In this document: positions 54,131 through 63,606 of the stretch, in pieces
Numbering within the stretch: position 1 is the first letter of the stretch
Layout of the letters: every line of letters starts with the position of its first letter
Assembly (NCBI RefSeq): GCF_003326675.1
Contig: NZ_JPWF01000006.1
Coordinates: 270,075 to 334,074, forward strand
Source: Thalassospira profundimaris
GTDB taxonomy: Bacteria > Pseudomonadota > Alphaproteobacteria > Rhodospirillales > Thalassospiraceae
Length of the DNA stretch: 64,000 nt
Direction: 5' to 3'
Made by a program: the position numbers and the translations under genes
Notes under the pieces: model-generated
Database searches by the model: none
What the model was told of the DNA's origin: nothing
Seen by the model: only the letters and a program-made list of their open reading frames with translations

Positions 54131-56113
54131 TCAGACGTCGATATCTTCGACAAAGCGGGCATGTTCCTGAATGAACTGGAAACGCAGTTCCGGTTTCTTG
54201 CCCATCAGGCGATTGACCAGATCCTTGGTTTGACCGCGTTCATCGGGTTCGGCCGCATCGGGCAGGGTGACGCGCAGCAATGTCCGCTTTTTATGCGCCA
54301 TTGTGGTTTCACGAAGCTGCTGCGGGGGCATTTCACCCAGACCCTTAAATCGGGAAATTTCGACCTTGGAGCGGTTTTTGAACTCGCGCTCAAGGATGAC
54401 TTCTTTTTCGGCGTCATCCATCGCATAGATCGATTTGCCACCCTGGGTCAGACGATAAAGCGGCGGCATTGCCAGATAAAGATGGCCACTTTCGATCAGA
54501 CCGGGCATTTCCTGATAGAAGAAGGTCATCAGAAGTGATGCGATATGCGCGCCGTCAACGTCAGCATCGGTCATGATGATGATGCGTTCGTAGCGCAGGT
54601 CATTAAGGCGGAAATCATTGCCAGAACCGCAGCCAAAGGCCTCGATCATGTCCTTGATTTCCTGGTTGGCCATCATCTTTTCATAGGTCGCAGACGCAAC
54701 GTTCAGGATTTTACCGCGCAGTGGCAGAACAGCCTGTGTTTCGCGATCACGGGCCTGCTTGGCAGAACCACCTGCCGAGTCACCCTCGACCAGGAAGATT
54801 TCAGTGCCAGCCGCAATTGAGCGCGAACAGTCGGCAAGTTTACCCGGAAGGCGCAGACGGCGGGTCGCCGACTGACGCTTGGTTTCCTTTTTCTCCTTGC
54901 GGCGCTGACGTTCCTCGGCGCGCAGGATGATGCGTTCAAGCAGACGTTTGGCGTTTTCGGTGTCGCCGGTCAGCCAGTGATCAAAATGGTCACGAACCGC
55001 GGTTTCAACCAGCTTGGTTGCGCCCTGTGTGCCGAGCTTTTCCTTGGTCTGGCCCTGGAACTGCGGGTCCGGGATAAAGACCGACAGCATGACACAGCCG
55101 CCGCCAAAGACGTCTTCGGCGGTGATGGCTGCGGCCTTTTTCTGGCCTGTCATGTCGCCATAAGCCTTGATCGCCTTGGTCAGGGCATAGCGGAAACCGG
55201 CCTCGTGCGTGCCGCCAAGCGGGGTCGGGACGGTGTTACAGTAAGAATGGAAATAGCCTTCGCCGCTTTCGGGCCAGCCGATTGCCCATTCAACGCGACC
55301 GGGACTGTCGGAGAACTTGGCTTCGCCGGCAAACGGGCGTTCGGTGACAAGGTCGCGACCCTCAAGGGTCATTTCCAGATAGTCGAGAATACCGTTCGGG
55401 AATTTCAGGACTTCCTGCTGCGGGGTCGGGTCATCACTTGTCAAAAGCGACGGATCAACCGACCAGCGGATTTCAACGCCCTTGTAGAGATACGCCTTGG
55501 AGCGCGCCATGCGGAAGATGGTCGCAGCTTTCAGCTTGGCGCGGGCGCCAAAAATCTCGGGATCGGGTTTGAAAATGACCGTGGTGCCGCGGCGGTTATT
55601 GATCGCACCGCCATCCTGAAGCGGCATCTGCGGCACGCCACGGGAATATTCCTGGAACACCATCTTGCGGTCACGGCAGACCTCGACACGGAATTTTTCG
55701 GTCAGGGCGTTCACCACCGACATACCCACACCGTGCAAACCGCCCGACGTTTCATAGGCCTTGCCCGAAAACTTACCACCCGAGTGCAGGGTGGTCAGAA
55801 TGACTTCAAGCGCCGATTTGTCCGGGAATTTCGGATGAGGATCGGTCGGAATACCACGACCGTTATCGCGGACAAGGACCGTGTTATCGGGTTTCAGCTC
55901 CAGTTCGATCCAGTCTGCATGGCCTGCGACCGCTTCGTCCATGGAGTTATCAAGAATTTCCGCGACCAGGTGATGCAGTGCGGCATCATCGGTGCCGCCG
56001 ATATACATACCGGGACGCCGGCGCACAGGCTCCAGGCCTTCGAGAACCTCGATATCCTTGGCGGAATAGGCTTTATCTGTGGATTGGTTTGAATCTTCAA
56101 AAAGGTCGGTCAT
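54131..56113 (-). CDS. parE: DNA topoisomerase IV subunit B
   Basis: This 660-residue protein is the ATPase subunit of topoisomerase IV, which unlinks daughter chromosomes. It shows GHKL ATPase motifs EILDNSMDEA and DNGRGIP, the GLHGVGMSVVNAL loop, and the TOPRIM residues in EGDSAGGSAKQARDR and MTDADVDGAHI. The C-terminus RLMGKKPELRFQFIQEHA is typical of ParE and distinguishes it from the longer GyrB. I chose the start at 56113, which gives the usual MTDLFED-type N-terminus. Its partner parC is not in the window. Confidence 0.95.
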   Translation of the reverse strand: MTDLFEDSNQSTDKAYSAKDIEVLEGLEPVRRRPGMYIGGTDDAALHHLVAEILDNSMDEAVAGHADWIELELKPDNTVLVRDNGRGIPTDPHPKFPDKSALEVILTTLHSGGKFSGKAYETSGGLHGVGMSVVNALTEKFRVEVCRDRKMVFQEYSRGVPQMPLQDGGAINNRRGTTVIFKPDPEIFGARAKLKAATIFRMARSKAYLYKGVEIRWSVDPSLLTSDDPTPQQEVLKFPNGILDYLEMTLEGRDLVTERPFAGEAKFSDSPGRVEWAIGWPESGEGYFHSYCNTVPTPLGGTHEAGFRYALTKAIKAYGDMTGQKKAAAITAEDVFGGGCVMLSVFIPDPQFQGQTKEKLGTQGATKLVETAVRDHFDHWLTGDTENAKRLLERIILRAEERQRRKEKKETKRQSATRRLRLPGKLADCSRSIAAGTEIFLVEGDSAGGSAKQARDRETQAVLPLRGKILNVASATYEKMMANQEIKDMIEAFGCGSGNDFRLNDLRYERIIIMTDADVDGAHIASLLMTFFYQEMPGLIESGHLYLAMPPLYRLTQGGKSIYAMDDAEKEVILEREFKNRSKVEISRFKGLGEMPPQQLRETTMAHKKRTLLRVTLPDAAEPDERGQTKDLVNRLMGKKPELRFQFIQEHARFVEDIDV

Positions 56114-56406
56114 GCCCCGGAACGCAACTTCTTTTAATTGTGTTAAAACAAGGTCCAACAACGCATATCTGTTGATCGATATTCAGCATTGGATGCCTCG
56201 GCGCTAAACGAGTAACATAGATGTATTGGTCAGTGCCACATGTCGGTGCGCACGGACCATAAAAATGTGTTTTCAAGTCCAATGCAAGTGGTGGTCTTTG
56301 CCAGAGATCACATTTTTGGGGCTGCGGCGCAGAAAACCGTGACCGGGAGGTCCAATAAAAAGATTGGCGTGTCATGAATGACAGGCCCGAAACAGGAGTG
56401 AGCCTG

Positions 56407-56832
56407 ATGGCGACTGATATTGAGCAGACCATGATGAGTGAAAACACCATGCCGCGCGGGGACCTTTGCACCCGTACCTTGGCGATGCCTGCCGACACCA
56501 ACCCGAGCGGGGATATCTTTGGCGGCTGGCTGATGTCGCAGATGGATATTGCCGGTGGTGTTCTGGCAAGCCAGATCGCCGAGGGCCGAATTGCGACCGT
56601 CGCCGTCGATGGCATGACCTTCCTGCGTCCGGTCTATGTTGGCGATACGGTTTGTGTGTATGGCGATATCGAACGGATCGGTAATACATCGATCGTGCTG
56701 CATCTTGAAGCATGGGTGCTTCGCCGCAACCAGCCGCCACGCATCAAGGTCACCGAGGCAACCTTTACCTTTGTCGCCATCGACGCCGAGGGCCGCCCGC
56801 GTCCGGTGCGGAAGGACGAAGCTGACGTCTAG
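56407..56832 (+). CDS. Acyl-CoA thioesterase (YciA-like hotdog fold)
   Basis: This 141-residue protein has a single 4HBT hotdog domain. The signature ADTNPSGDIFGGWLMSQMDI, with its catalytic Asp, and GGVLASQIAEGR match YciA/BfiI-type hexameric acyl-CoA thioesterases, which hydrolyse acyl-CoAs to free acid and CoA. I chose ATG 56407, with CAGGAG eight bases upstream; an earlier ATG at 56374 lacks a ribosome site. It is followed by a small secreted protein gene after 34 bp. Confidence 0.92.
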   Translation: MATDIEQTMMSENTMPRGDLCTRTLAMPADTNPSGDIFGGWLMSQMDIAGGVLASQIAEGRIATVAVDGMTFLRPVYVGDTVCVYGDIERIGNTSIVLHLEAWVLRRNQPPRIKVTEATFTFVAIDAEGRPRPVRKDEADV

Positions 56833-56866
56833 GCAAACAAACCTTTAAAGTTACAGGAGCCCTGTC

Positions 56867-57286
56867 ATGCATATCCGGTTTGGAGCACGTCACGTGATCT
56901 ATCTGGTGGTTGCAGGCGGGGCTTTTTTGTTTTCAAACGCCCTTCTGGCGGGCGAGGCGGATGTGGTTGCGGCCACTGTCACCAAATTACCGGATGGTTC
57001 TTATCACTTCGATGTGACTGTGGCGCATGCAGATACCGGTTGGGATCACTATGCGAATGTCTGGCAGGTTGTCGGGCCTGATGGTGTCGTTCTTGGCGAA
57101 CGGGAACTTATGCATCCGCATGTCGAAGAACAGCCGTTTACGCGTTCGTTGTCGGGGGTAAATATCCCGGCGGATATCAAGTCCATTATCATTCGAGCAG
57201 GAGACTTGGTACACGGGTACGGCGGGCAAGAAGTGACGCTTGGGCTGCCAAGCGAAGCTGGGAAGTCGGTTTCGTCAATAAAGTAA
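56867..57286 (+). CDS. Small exported protein of unknown function
   Basis: This 139-residue protein has a signal peptide (about 1-28) and a compact beta-rich mature domain. Notable parts are DGSYHFDVTVAHADTGWDHY and LMHPHVEEQPFTRSLSGVNI, with several His residues that could bind metal. I do not recognise the family. ACAGGAG precedes the ATG. It may be co-transcribed with the thioesterase and ends at a clear terminator. Confidence 0.75.
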   Translation: MHIRFGARHVIYLVVAGGAFLFSNALLAGEADVVAATVTKLPDGSYHFDVTVAHADTGWDHYANVWQVVGPDGVVLGERELMHPHVEEQPFTRSLSGVNIPADIKSIIIRAGDLVHGYGGQEVTLGLPSEAGKSVSSIK

Positions 57287-57311
57287 GTTCGGGGAACCAA
57301 GTTCTGGCAGG

Positions 57312-57347
57312 GCAGGGATCATCAAAAGATGACCCCTGCAGTTCTTT
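57312..57347 (+). terminator. Terminator after the small exported protein gene
   Basis: GCAGGGATCATC pairs with GATGACCCCTGC (one mismatch) over an AAAA loop, followed by TTCTTTTT. It abuts the stop codon of the minus-strand dipeptidase gene. Confidence 0.85.
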
Positions 57348-58355
57348 TTACCAGCTTGCCTTGGCAACCCGGATGAAGTTTTCACCCATGATTTTATCGA
57401 CATCATCGGTCGAATAGCCGATGGCGATCAGTGCATCGGCGAGGGCAGGGAGCTTTTTGGCGTCAAACACCGCAGCACCACCCGCACCGGGGCCATAGCC
57501 GCTGCTGACCGGCCAGTAGTAGGAACGGTCGACACCATCGGGGAAGTCGCTGCATCCGGCGACTTCGGGCATGGTATCAAGACCGATGCCGACATGATCG
57601 ACCCCGACCAGATCAACCGCATATTTGATATGGCGGACCATATCGGGGACTTCGGGGGCGTTGGGGGACTTGATGAAACGCTGGAAGCCGCAAATGCCGA
57701 TCACGCCGCCGGTATCGGCGCACGCCTTGATCTGTTCATCATCAACGCAGCGTTCATGACCGCCAAGGGCCTTTGGGTTGGCGTGGCTGAAGACCACCGG
57801 CTTGGAAGATACCCGCATGATATCAAGCGAGCTTTGCCGTCCGGTATGGGAGCAATCCATGATCATGCCATTGGCATTGACCGATTTGACCATCTCCGCC
57901 CCAAGATCGGTCAGCGGGATGTCGACATCGTGACAGCCACCGGCGACCGAGTTGTTGCGGTTATAGGCAAAGTGGATTTGCTTGACGCCAAGCTTGGCAA
58001 AGACCGGGATCATTTCGGGCAGGTCTTGCAACATCACCGAACCTTCAAGATCAAACCCGACGCCCAGCAACCCCTTGGATTTGGCAATGGCGAGATCATC
58101 GAACTTTTCGATCTGCATATATTTGTCGGGGTGGGCGGCGATCTTGGCCCGGAAGGCGGCAATGACGCGCAGGATGTGGGGGATGCTGTTCATATCCATG
58201 CCGACATTGACACAGACATAATCGATATTTCCCGCCACATAATCGTCAAGCAGGCTTATGGGGGTTTTTTCATCCAAAGGAAGGCATGCATGTGCATCCC
58301 AGGTGAAGCTGGGGCGATAGGTTCCGGTCCGCGACGGATTGGTGGCAATCGTCAT
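57348..58355 (-). CDS. Membrane dipeptidase-type peptidase (M19)
   Basis: This 335-residue metallopeptidase is of the M19 renal-dipeptidase family. Metal-site regions are visible as GVGFDLEGSVM (Glu near 125), MIMDCSHTGRQSS (His near 190) and VVFSHANPKAL (His near 212), with DHVGIGLD near the end. The first metal motif reads WDAHACLP, with Cys where the classical HxD has Asp. It is the last gene of a dipeptide importer operon, so it probably hydrolyses the imported dipeptides, perhaps including ones with D-residues. Confidence 0.87.
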   Translation of the reverse strand: MTIATNPSRTGTYRPSFTWDAHACLPLDEKTPISLLDDYVAGNIDYVCVNVGMDMNSIPHILRVIAAFRAKIAAHPDKYMQIEKFDDLAIAKSKGLLGVGFDLEGSVMLQDLPEMIPVFAKLGVKQIHFAYNRNNSVAGGCHDVDIPLTDLGAEMVKSVNANGMIMDCSHTGRQSSLDIMRVSSKPVVFSHANPKALGGHERCVDDEQIKACADTGGVIGICGFQRFIKSPNAPEVPDMVRHIKYAVDLVGVDHVGIGLDTMPEVAGCSDFPDGVDRSYYWPVSSGYGPGAGGAAVFDAKKLPALADALIAIGYSTDDVDKIMGENFIRVAKASW

Positions 58356-58388
58356 TTATCAGGGTTCCCGTTTCAGGATGTCAGCAGA

Positions 58389-59153
58389 TCAGTCCCAGTC
58401 CACAAAGCTGTCAACGACGGCGCGGTCATAACCGCCCGCGGCCTTGTAAAGCTGTTGCGAATAGGGATGTTCAAGTTTGCCCTCGGCAAGTTGCCCGGCG
58501 GTGGCGCGTTCAACGATGCGGCCATGGTTCATGATGGCAATATCGTCACACATATGGGCAACAACCGCGAGATCGTGACTGACCATGATATAGGTCAGGC
58601 CAAGTTCGCGACGCAGACGAGCCAGAAGATTAAGGACCTCGGCCTGAATGGAGACATCAAGGGCCGATGTCGGTTCATCAAGCAACAGGATCTTCGGTTC
58701 AAGGATCAGGGCACGGGCAATTGCCACGCGCTGACGCTGGCCACCCGAAAGCTGGTGCGGATAGCGGAAGCGGAAGGAGTTATCCAGACCAACCTGTTTA
58801 AGGGCCTGTACCACGCGGGCATCGGAATTGCCAAGCCCGTGAATATCGACCGGTTCGGACAGGATGCGGTCAATGGTGTGGCGCGGATGAAGCGATCCGA
58901 ACGGGTCCTGAAAGACCATCTGTGCCAGACGGTAAAAGACCTTGTCGCGTTTGGCGCCAAGTTCCTTGCCATTGACCTTGATGCTGCCTTCCCAGTCTTC
59001 AACCAGACCGGTGATGGTGCGCAAGACAGTCGACTTGCCCGAACCCGATTCACCGACCAGACCGAACGAGCCGTTTGCAGGCACCGTGATATCAACGTCC
59101 TTGAGAACGTGATGATCATCGAACCATGCATTGAGTTTTGAAATCTCGATCAT
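58389..59153 (-). CDS. Dipeptide/oligopeptide ABC transporter ATP-binding protein (DppF-like)
   Basis: This 254-residue ATPase has Walker A GESGSGKST near residue 35, signature LSGGQRQRVAIARAL near 138, Walker B KILLLDEPTSALD and H-loop VSHDLAVVAHMC. It belongs to the OppF/DppF class. The Fe-S-like Cys motif at the C-terminus of some members is missing, and the protein is shorter than typical DppF (about 330). It pairs with the next upstream ATPase gene, 8 bp away. Confidence 0.9.
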   Translation of the reverse strand: MIEISKLNAWFDDHHVLKDVDITVPANGSFGLVGESGSGKSTVLRTITGLVEDWEGSIKVNGKELGAKRDKVFYRLAQMVFQDPFGSLHPRHTIDRILSEPVDIHGLGNSDARVVQALKQVGLDNSFRFRYPHQLSGGQRQRVAIARALILEPKILLLDEPTSALDVSIQAEVLNLLARLRRELGLTYIMVSHDLAVVAHMCDDIAIMNHGRIVERATAGQLAEGKLEHPYSQQLYKAAGGYDRAVVDSFVDWD

Positions 59154-59161
59154 TTTGGTGC

Positions 59162-60004
59162 TTAACCTTCTGCCCAGCTTGCTTCGCGTTCAAGGATCGG
59201 CAGATCACCGTGATCGCCATCCATCTTTGGCAAGCAGTTCAAAAGGCCCTTGGTATAGGGGTGTTTGGCTTCGTGCAGGGCGGATGCTTCGAGTTCTTCG
59301 ACCACCAGCCCCTGATACATCACCAGTACCCGGTCGCAGAAGCTTGAAACCAGATGCAGGTCATGGCTGATAAAGACCAGAGCCATGCCGCGATCACGCA
59401 CCAGATCGTCAAGAATTGCCATCACCTGAAGCTGCACCGTGACATCAAGGGCCGATGTCGGTTCATCGGCAATGATCAGTTCGGGTTCGGGGATCAGCAT
59501 CATGGCGATCATGACGCGCTGACCCATGCCGCCCGATACTTCGTGCGGGTAGGAATTGAACACGCGTTCGGGATCGCGGATTTTGACCGCTTCAAGCATA
59601 TCAATGGCGCGATGACGGGCTTCCTTGGCGTTCACCTTGTGGTGTTCGCGATAGGCCTCGATGATCTGGTCGCCAATGGTCATGACCGGGTTCAGCGAGT
59701 ATTTCGGATCCTGCATGATCATGGAAATACGCGCACCGCGCACCTTGCGCCATTGTTTGGGCGTCAGGTTGGCCAGATCAACATCGTGGAATTGCAACTG
59801 ATCAGCGGTGATATAGCCGTTGGCCGCCGTCAGGCCAAGGATGGCGCGCCCGGTCTGGGATTTGCCCGAACCGGATTCGCCAACAATGCCAAGACGTTCA
59901 CGGCCAAGCGTAAAGGACACGCCGCGAACGGCATTCACAGCCCCCTTGGGGGTGTTGAAAGTGACCTTGAGGTTTTTGACCGACAGAAGGGGTTCGTTAC
60001 TCAT
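59162..60004 (-). CDS. Dipeptide/oligopeptide ABC transporter ATP-binding protein (DppD-like)
   Basis: This 280-residue ATPase has Walker A GESGSGKSQTGRA near 39, Q-loop MIMQDPKYSLNPVMTIGDQI, signature EVSGGMGQRVMIAMM and Walker B LIIADEPTSALDVTVQ. The start is two bases after the upstream permease stop and has GGAGGGG in front. The C-terminal oligo_HPY region is short. It works with the DppF-like subunit to power the dipeptide importer. Confidence 0.9.
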   Translation of the reverse strand: MSNEPLLSVKNLKVTFNTPKGAVNAVRGVSFTLGRERLGIVGESGSGKSQTGRAILGLTAANGYITADQLQFHDVDLANLTPKQWRKVRGARISMIMQDPKYSLNPVMTIGDQIIEAYREHHKVNAKEARHRAIDMLEAVKIRDPERVFNSYPHEVSGGMGQRVMIAMMLIPEPELIIADEPTSALDVTVQLQVMAILDDLVRDRGMALVFISHDLHLVSSFCDRVLVMYQGLVVEELEASALHEAKHPYTKGLLNCLPKMDGDHGDLPILEREASWAEG

Positions 60005-60006
60005 GA

Positions 60007-60930
60007 TCAATCCCCTCCACGCGGATCAAGAACATCGCGCAGGCCATCACCCAGAAGGTTGAAGCCGAGGCTGACGACGAAGATGGCAATACCGGGAACC
60101 GTGGCAACCCACCATTGTTCAAGCAGGAACTGGCGACCGTCCGAGACCATCGCACCCCATTCCGGCATTGGCGGCTGTGCGCCAAGACCAAGGAAGCCAA
60201 GACCGGCAGCAATCAGGATCATGCCCGCCATATCAAGGGTAACGCGCACGACCAGCGAACTCATGCACATCGGCATGATGTGACCGACAATCAGACCCAT
60301 ATTCGACGCACCCTGAAGGCGGGCGGCCTCGATGAAGTCGGATTTGCGCACGGTGATGGTTTCAGCACGTGCGATACGGGCATAGGGCGGCCAGGCGGTA
60401 ATCGCAATTGCCAGAATGGCGTTTTCAAGTCCCGGACCGAGTGCAGACACAAAGGCCAGTGCCAGGATCAGTTTCGGGAAGGCCAGGAAGATATCGGTGA
60501 CGCGCATCAAGGTCGCATCGACCCAGCCACCAAAGAAACCGGCAGCTGTTCCGACCAGAAGGCCAATCGGTGCGGCGGTGATGGCAACAAGCCCAACGAT
60601 CAGAAGGGTATATTGCGCGCCATAAATCAGACGCGACAGAATATCACGGCCAAGCTGATCGGTTCCGAACAGATGGTCGGCACTTGGCGGCTGAATACGG
60701 TTGGTCAGATCAGCAGCCAGCGGATCATAAGGAGCCAGAAGTGGCGCAAAAATCGTGACAAGGATCAGGCCAACCACAATCGACAGGCCAATCATTGCCA
60801 GCTTGTTTTCGGTGAACTTGATCCAGCCAAGCCAGGCACGGCCGCATTTGGCCTGCCAACGCGAATGTGGCGTGTCGGATGTCAGCCATTGTTTCAGGCC
60901 CGGTTTGGAGATGTTGGTTTGTGTTGTCAT
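60007..60930 (-). CDS. Dipeptide ABC transporter permease (DppC-like)
   Basis: This 307-residue inner-membrane permease has about six helices and the OppC/DppC N-terminal domain. The family sequence YDPLAADLTNRIQPPSADHLFGTDQLGRDILSRL is recognisable around residues 70-100, and FIEAARLQGASNMGLIVGHIM forms the coupling loop. It lies 2 bp after the DppB-like gene and 2 bp before the DppD-like gene, so the whole cluster is tightly packed. Confidence 0.92.
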   Translation of the reverse strand: MTTQTNISKPGLKQWLTSDTPHSRWQAKCGRAWLGWIKFTENKLAMIGLSIVVGLILVTIFAPLLAPYDPLAADLTNRIQPPSADHLFGTDQLGRDILSRLIYGAQYTLLIVGLVAITAAPIGLLVGTAAGFFGGWVDATLMRVTDIFLAFPKLILALAFVSALGPGLENAILAIAITAWPPYARIARAETITVRKSDFIEAARLQGASNMGLIVGHIMPMCMSSLVVRVTLDMAGMILIAAGLGFLGLGAQPPMPEWGAMVSDGRQFLLEQWWVATVPGIAIFVVSLGFNLLGDGLRDVLDPRGGD

Positions 60931-60932
60931 GA

Positions 60933-62000
60933 TTATCTCCGCGCTCTGGGATCGAGCAGGCGGTAAAGCACATCAGAAAGCATGTTCACGCCAATAAAGA
61001 CCGCGCCCACCACAACCGTGCCGCCGAGAACAGCGTTCATATCGGCATTCAGCAGCGAGTTGGTGATGTAAAGACCCAGTCCCGGCCATGCAAAGATGAT
61101 CTCGGTCAGAACCGATCCTTCGAGCAGGTTGGCATAAGACAGGGCAATCACGGTCACAAGCGGCACCAGAACGTTGCCAAGGGCATGACGCCAAATGATG
61201 CGATGTTCGGAAATGCCTTTGACGCGGGCGGTCAGGATGTATTCCTGGCTTAGTTGCTCGAGCATGAAGGAACGGGTCATGCGGGCGATATAGGCCAGCG
61301 AGAAATAGGCAAGGATCGAAGCGGGCAGGATGATATGCGATACCGCATTCCAGAACAGCTCCATGTCGCCTTCGATCAGGGTGTCGATCAGCATCAGGCC
61401 GGTGGTCGGCTCGATATAATCGATATAGAAGGCATCCAGACGGCCGGGACCGGCAACCCAGTCCAGTTTCATATAGAAGACCAGAAGACCCATCAGGCCG
61501 AGCCAGAAGATCGGCATCGAGTATCCGGCAAGGCCGATGACACGCACAAGGTGGTCAGGCCATTTGCCTTTGTTGATCGCGGCGAATACGCCAGCGGGGA
61601 TACCCAGAACAACGCCGATAATTGTTGCAATCGTTGCCAGTTCGAGTGTCGCCGGGAAAACGCGCTTGATGTCATCAAGGACCGCGTTCGACGTCAGCAC
61701 CGAGCGGCCGAAATCGCCCTGAAGGATATTGGAAATATAGATAAAGAATTGCTGCCATAGCGGAAGGTTCAGACCCATTTCCTCGCGGACGCGGTCATAG
61801 ACTTCTTGCGGGGCGCGGTCACCAACAGCAGCCAGAACCGGATCAATCGGCAAGACACGACCGATCAGGAAGGTGACAAGCAACAGGCCGAAAAATGTGA
61901 TAGCGAGCGAAAAGGCAATACGCAGGAGGCTTCCTGCCTTGCCCGAAAGGAGACGGGCGCGTTTGCGCCCGTCCCGGTTTTTGCGTGTAACAGCGGACAT
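60933..62000 (-). CDS. Dipeptide ABC transporter permease (DppB-like)
   Basis: This 355-residue inner-membrane permease has about six helices. The usual DppB features are LPLWQQFFIYISNILQGDFG, then YILTARVKGISEHRIIWRHAL and LEGSVLTEIIFAWPGLG near the C-terminus. A basic N-terminal stretch precedes the first helix. I chose the start at 62000, with AAGGAGACAA upstream; the frame extends about 11 codons further. It forms the translocation path with DppC. Confidence 0.92.
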   Translation of the reverse strand: MSAVTRKNRDGRKRARLLSGKAGSLLRIAFSLAITFFGLLLVTFLIGRVLPIDPVLAAVGDRAPQEVYDRVREEMGLNLPLWQQFFIYISNILQGDFGRSVLTSNAVLDDIKRVFPATLELATIATIIGVVLGIPAGVFAAINKGKWPDHLVRVIGLAGYSMPIFWLGLMGLLVFYMKLDWVAGPGRLDAFYIDYIEPTTGLMLIDTLIEGDMELFWNAVSHIILPASILAYFSLAYIARMTRSFMLEQLSQEYILTARVKGISEHRIIWRHALGNVLVPLVTVIALSYANLLEGSVLTEIIFAWPGLGLYITNSLLNADMNAVLGGTVVVGAVFIGVNMLSDVLYRLLDPRARR

Positions 62001-62016
62001 TACGACCGTTGTCTCC

Positions 62017-63606
62017 TTAGTCTTTGGTGACAAAGCGATAGTAGTTGGTGTCGAACGACGGACCGAGAACGAAGTTGTTCACATTGCCACGCATGGACGC
62101 GATTTCAGTTTCCTGGAACATGATCACGAACGGGCCATCTGCCAGAACTTTTTTCTGAAGTTCAATATACATGGCTTCGCGTTTTGCGTTGTCACGTTCC
62201 AGAATGGCGGCATCGGTTTCTTCGGTCATGCTGCCCGGGTTCCAGGAGTTACGCCATGCAAGCGGCTTGGCCGATGCATCGTCGGAATTGTCCGGGTTCC
62301 AAGCGAAGGTCGATGCGTTGGTGTGCGGATCCTGATAGTCCGGACCCCAGCGACCGATATAAATGTCGTGCTGACGGGCACGGTATTTGGTCAGGGTCTG
62401 TTTGTTATCACCCGGAATGATTTCCAGATTGATACCAGCCTGCGACCAGGTTGCCTGGATCGACTGTGCCATTGCCATAACAGCGGTGGTGTTACGGGTA
62501 TCCATGGTCACGGAGAAACCGTCAGCAAAGCCTGCTTCTGCAAGAAGCGCCTTGGCTTTTGCAACATCAAGGCTGTACGGGTTTTCATTGTACGCACCAA
62601 GGAAGCCTTCCGGCAGGAATGCCTGATGGGTCTGGGCACGGCCCGCCATGATGGTTTCAGAAATACCTTTGTAATCGACGAGGTATTTCAGAGCTTCACG
62701 AACTTTCGGGTTCGAGAGATATTCGTTTTTCTGCGACAGACCAAGATACCACAGAGCACCTTTGCCCTTCGGCATGACTTGCAGATCGGCGTTGCCGGAA
62801 ATGGCCGCAATCTGGTCAGCTTCGAGGTTACGGGCGATATCGATGTCGCCTTTTTCCAGCAACAGCTGCTGGGAAGCGGCTTCTTTGACGTTACGAATGA
62901 TCACGCGCTTCATTGCCGGCGCGCCATCCCAGTAATCTTCGTTGGCGGTCAGGCTCAGCGTTTCGCCCGGGGTCCATTTGTTCAGTTTGAACGGACCGGA
63001 ACCGGCATAGTTGGTTTTCATCCATTCTGCGCCAAGGTCGCCATTTACTTCGTTTTCAAGGACAACCTTTTTGTCGACAACAGCACCGACGCCAGCGGTC
63101 AGGCAATACAGCACGAAGCTCGGTGCGTATGGCTGATCAACTTCCATCGAGAAGGTGTAATCGTCGATAACGCGGATTTTTTCTTTGACGTTGTCCGGGG
63201 TCAGACCGAACTGGCCAAGGATAAAGGCAGGGGAACCGTCAATCAGGATCACGCGCTGCAGGGAGAAGGCAGCGTCTTCGGCGGTCAGGTCATTGCCCGA
63301 CGCGAATTTGATGCCTTTGCGGATGTGGAAGGTAAAGGTCTTGCCATCTTCGGAGATGTCCCAGCTCTCGGCGGCCTGGCCAGAGATTTTGGAGACATCG
63401 TCATTGTCGAAGGTAATCAGGCGGTCATAGGTGTTGCCTTCATACTCAAGTGCTGAGAATTCGAACATGCCAGCAGGATCAAGGGTGATCATGTCGTCAA
63501 TGGCGTTTGCCATGACAAGCGCGTTCTTCGGCGTTTCAGCCTGTGCCGCCAGCGGCATGGTAGCGAGCGCGGTCCCCATGACCAGCCCTGCGATTAATTT
63601 GCGCAT
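62017..63606 (-). CDS. Dipeptide ABC transporter periplasmic binding protein (DppA-like)
   Basis: This 529-residue binding protein is of the SBP_bac_5 family. It has a Sec signal peptide (about 1-23, ending AQA) and the typical DLTAEDAAFSLQRVILID-like region and WDGAPAMKRVIIRNV. I chose the ATG preceded by GGGAGGCGC; a longer frame upstream lacks support. It is the first gene of the importer operon, which ends with the M19 dipeptidase. Family members also carry nickel, heme or murein peptides, so dipeptide is the likely but unproven substrate. Confidence 0.9.
   Translation of the reverse strand: MRKLIAGLVMGTALATMPLAAQAETPKNALVMANAIDDMITLDPAGMFEFSALEYEGNTYDRLITFDNDDVSKISGQAAESWDISEDGKTFTFHIRKGIKFASGNDLTAEDAAFSLQRVILIDGSPAFILGQFGLTPDNVKEKIRVIDDYTFSMEVDQPYAPSFVLYCLTAGVGAVVDKKVVLENEVNGDLGAEWMKTNYAGSGPFKLNKWTPGETLSLTANEDYWDGAPAMKRVIIRNVKEAASQQLLLEKGDIDIARNLEADQIAAISGNADLQVMPKGKGALWYLGLSQKNEYLSNPKVREALKYLVDYKGISETIMAGRAQTHQAFLPEGFLGAYNENPYSLDVAKAKALLAEAGFADGFSVTMDTRNTTAVMAMAQSIQATWSQAGINLEIIPGDNKQTLTKYRARQHDIYIGRWGPDYQDPHTNASTFAWNPDNSDDASAKPLAWRNSWNPGSMTEETDAAILERDNAKREAMYIELQKKVLADGPFVIMFQETEIASMRGNVNNFVLGPSFDTNYYRFVTKD

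Noticed and set aside
54977..56092. Plus-strand frame opposite parE
   Set aside because: ParE motifs on the minus strand are complete; the antisense translation has no protein-like organisation.
57594..59141. Long plus-strand frame opposite the dipeptidase and DppF-like genes
   Set aside because: It spans two well-supported minus-strand genes and their gap. Its translation shows no domain; it is an antisense shadow of GC-biased codons.
61873..63456. Long plus-strand frame opposite the DppA-like gene
   Set aside because: Antisense shadow. The minus-strand product has a signal peptide, a family match and a ribosome site.
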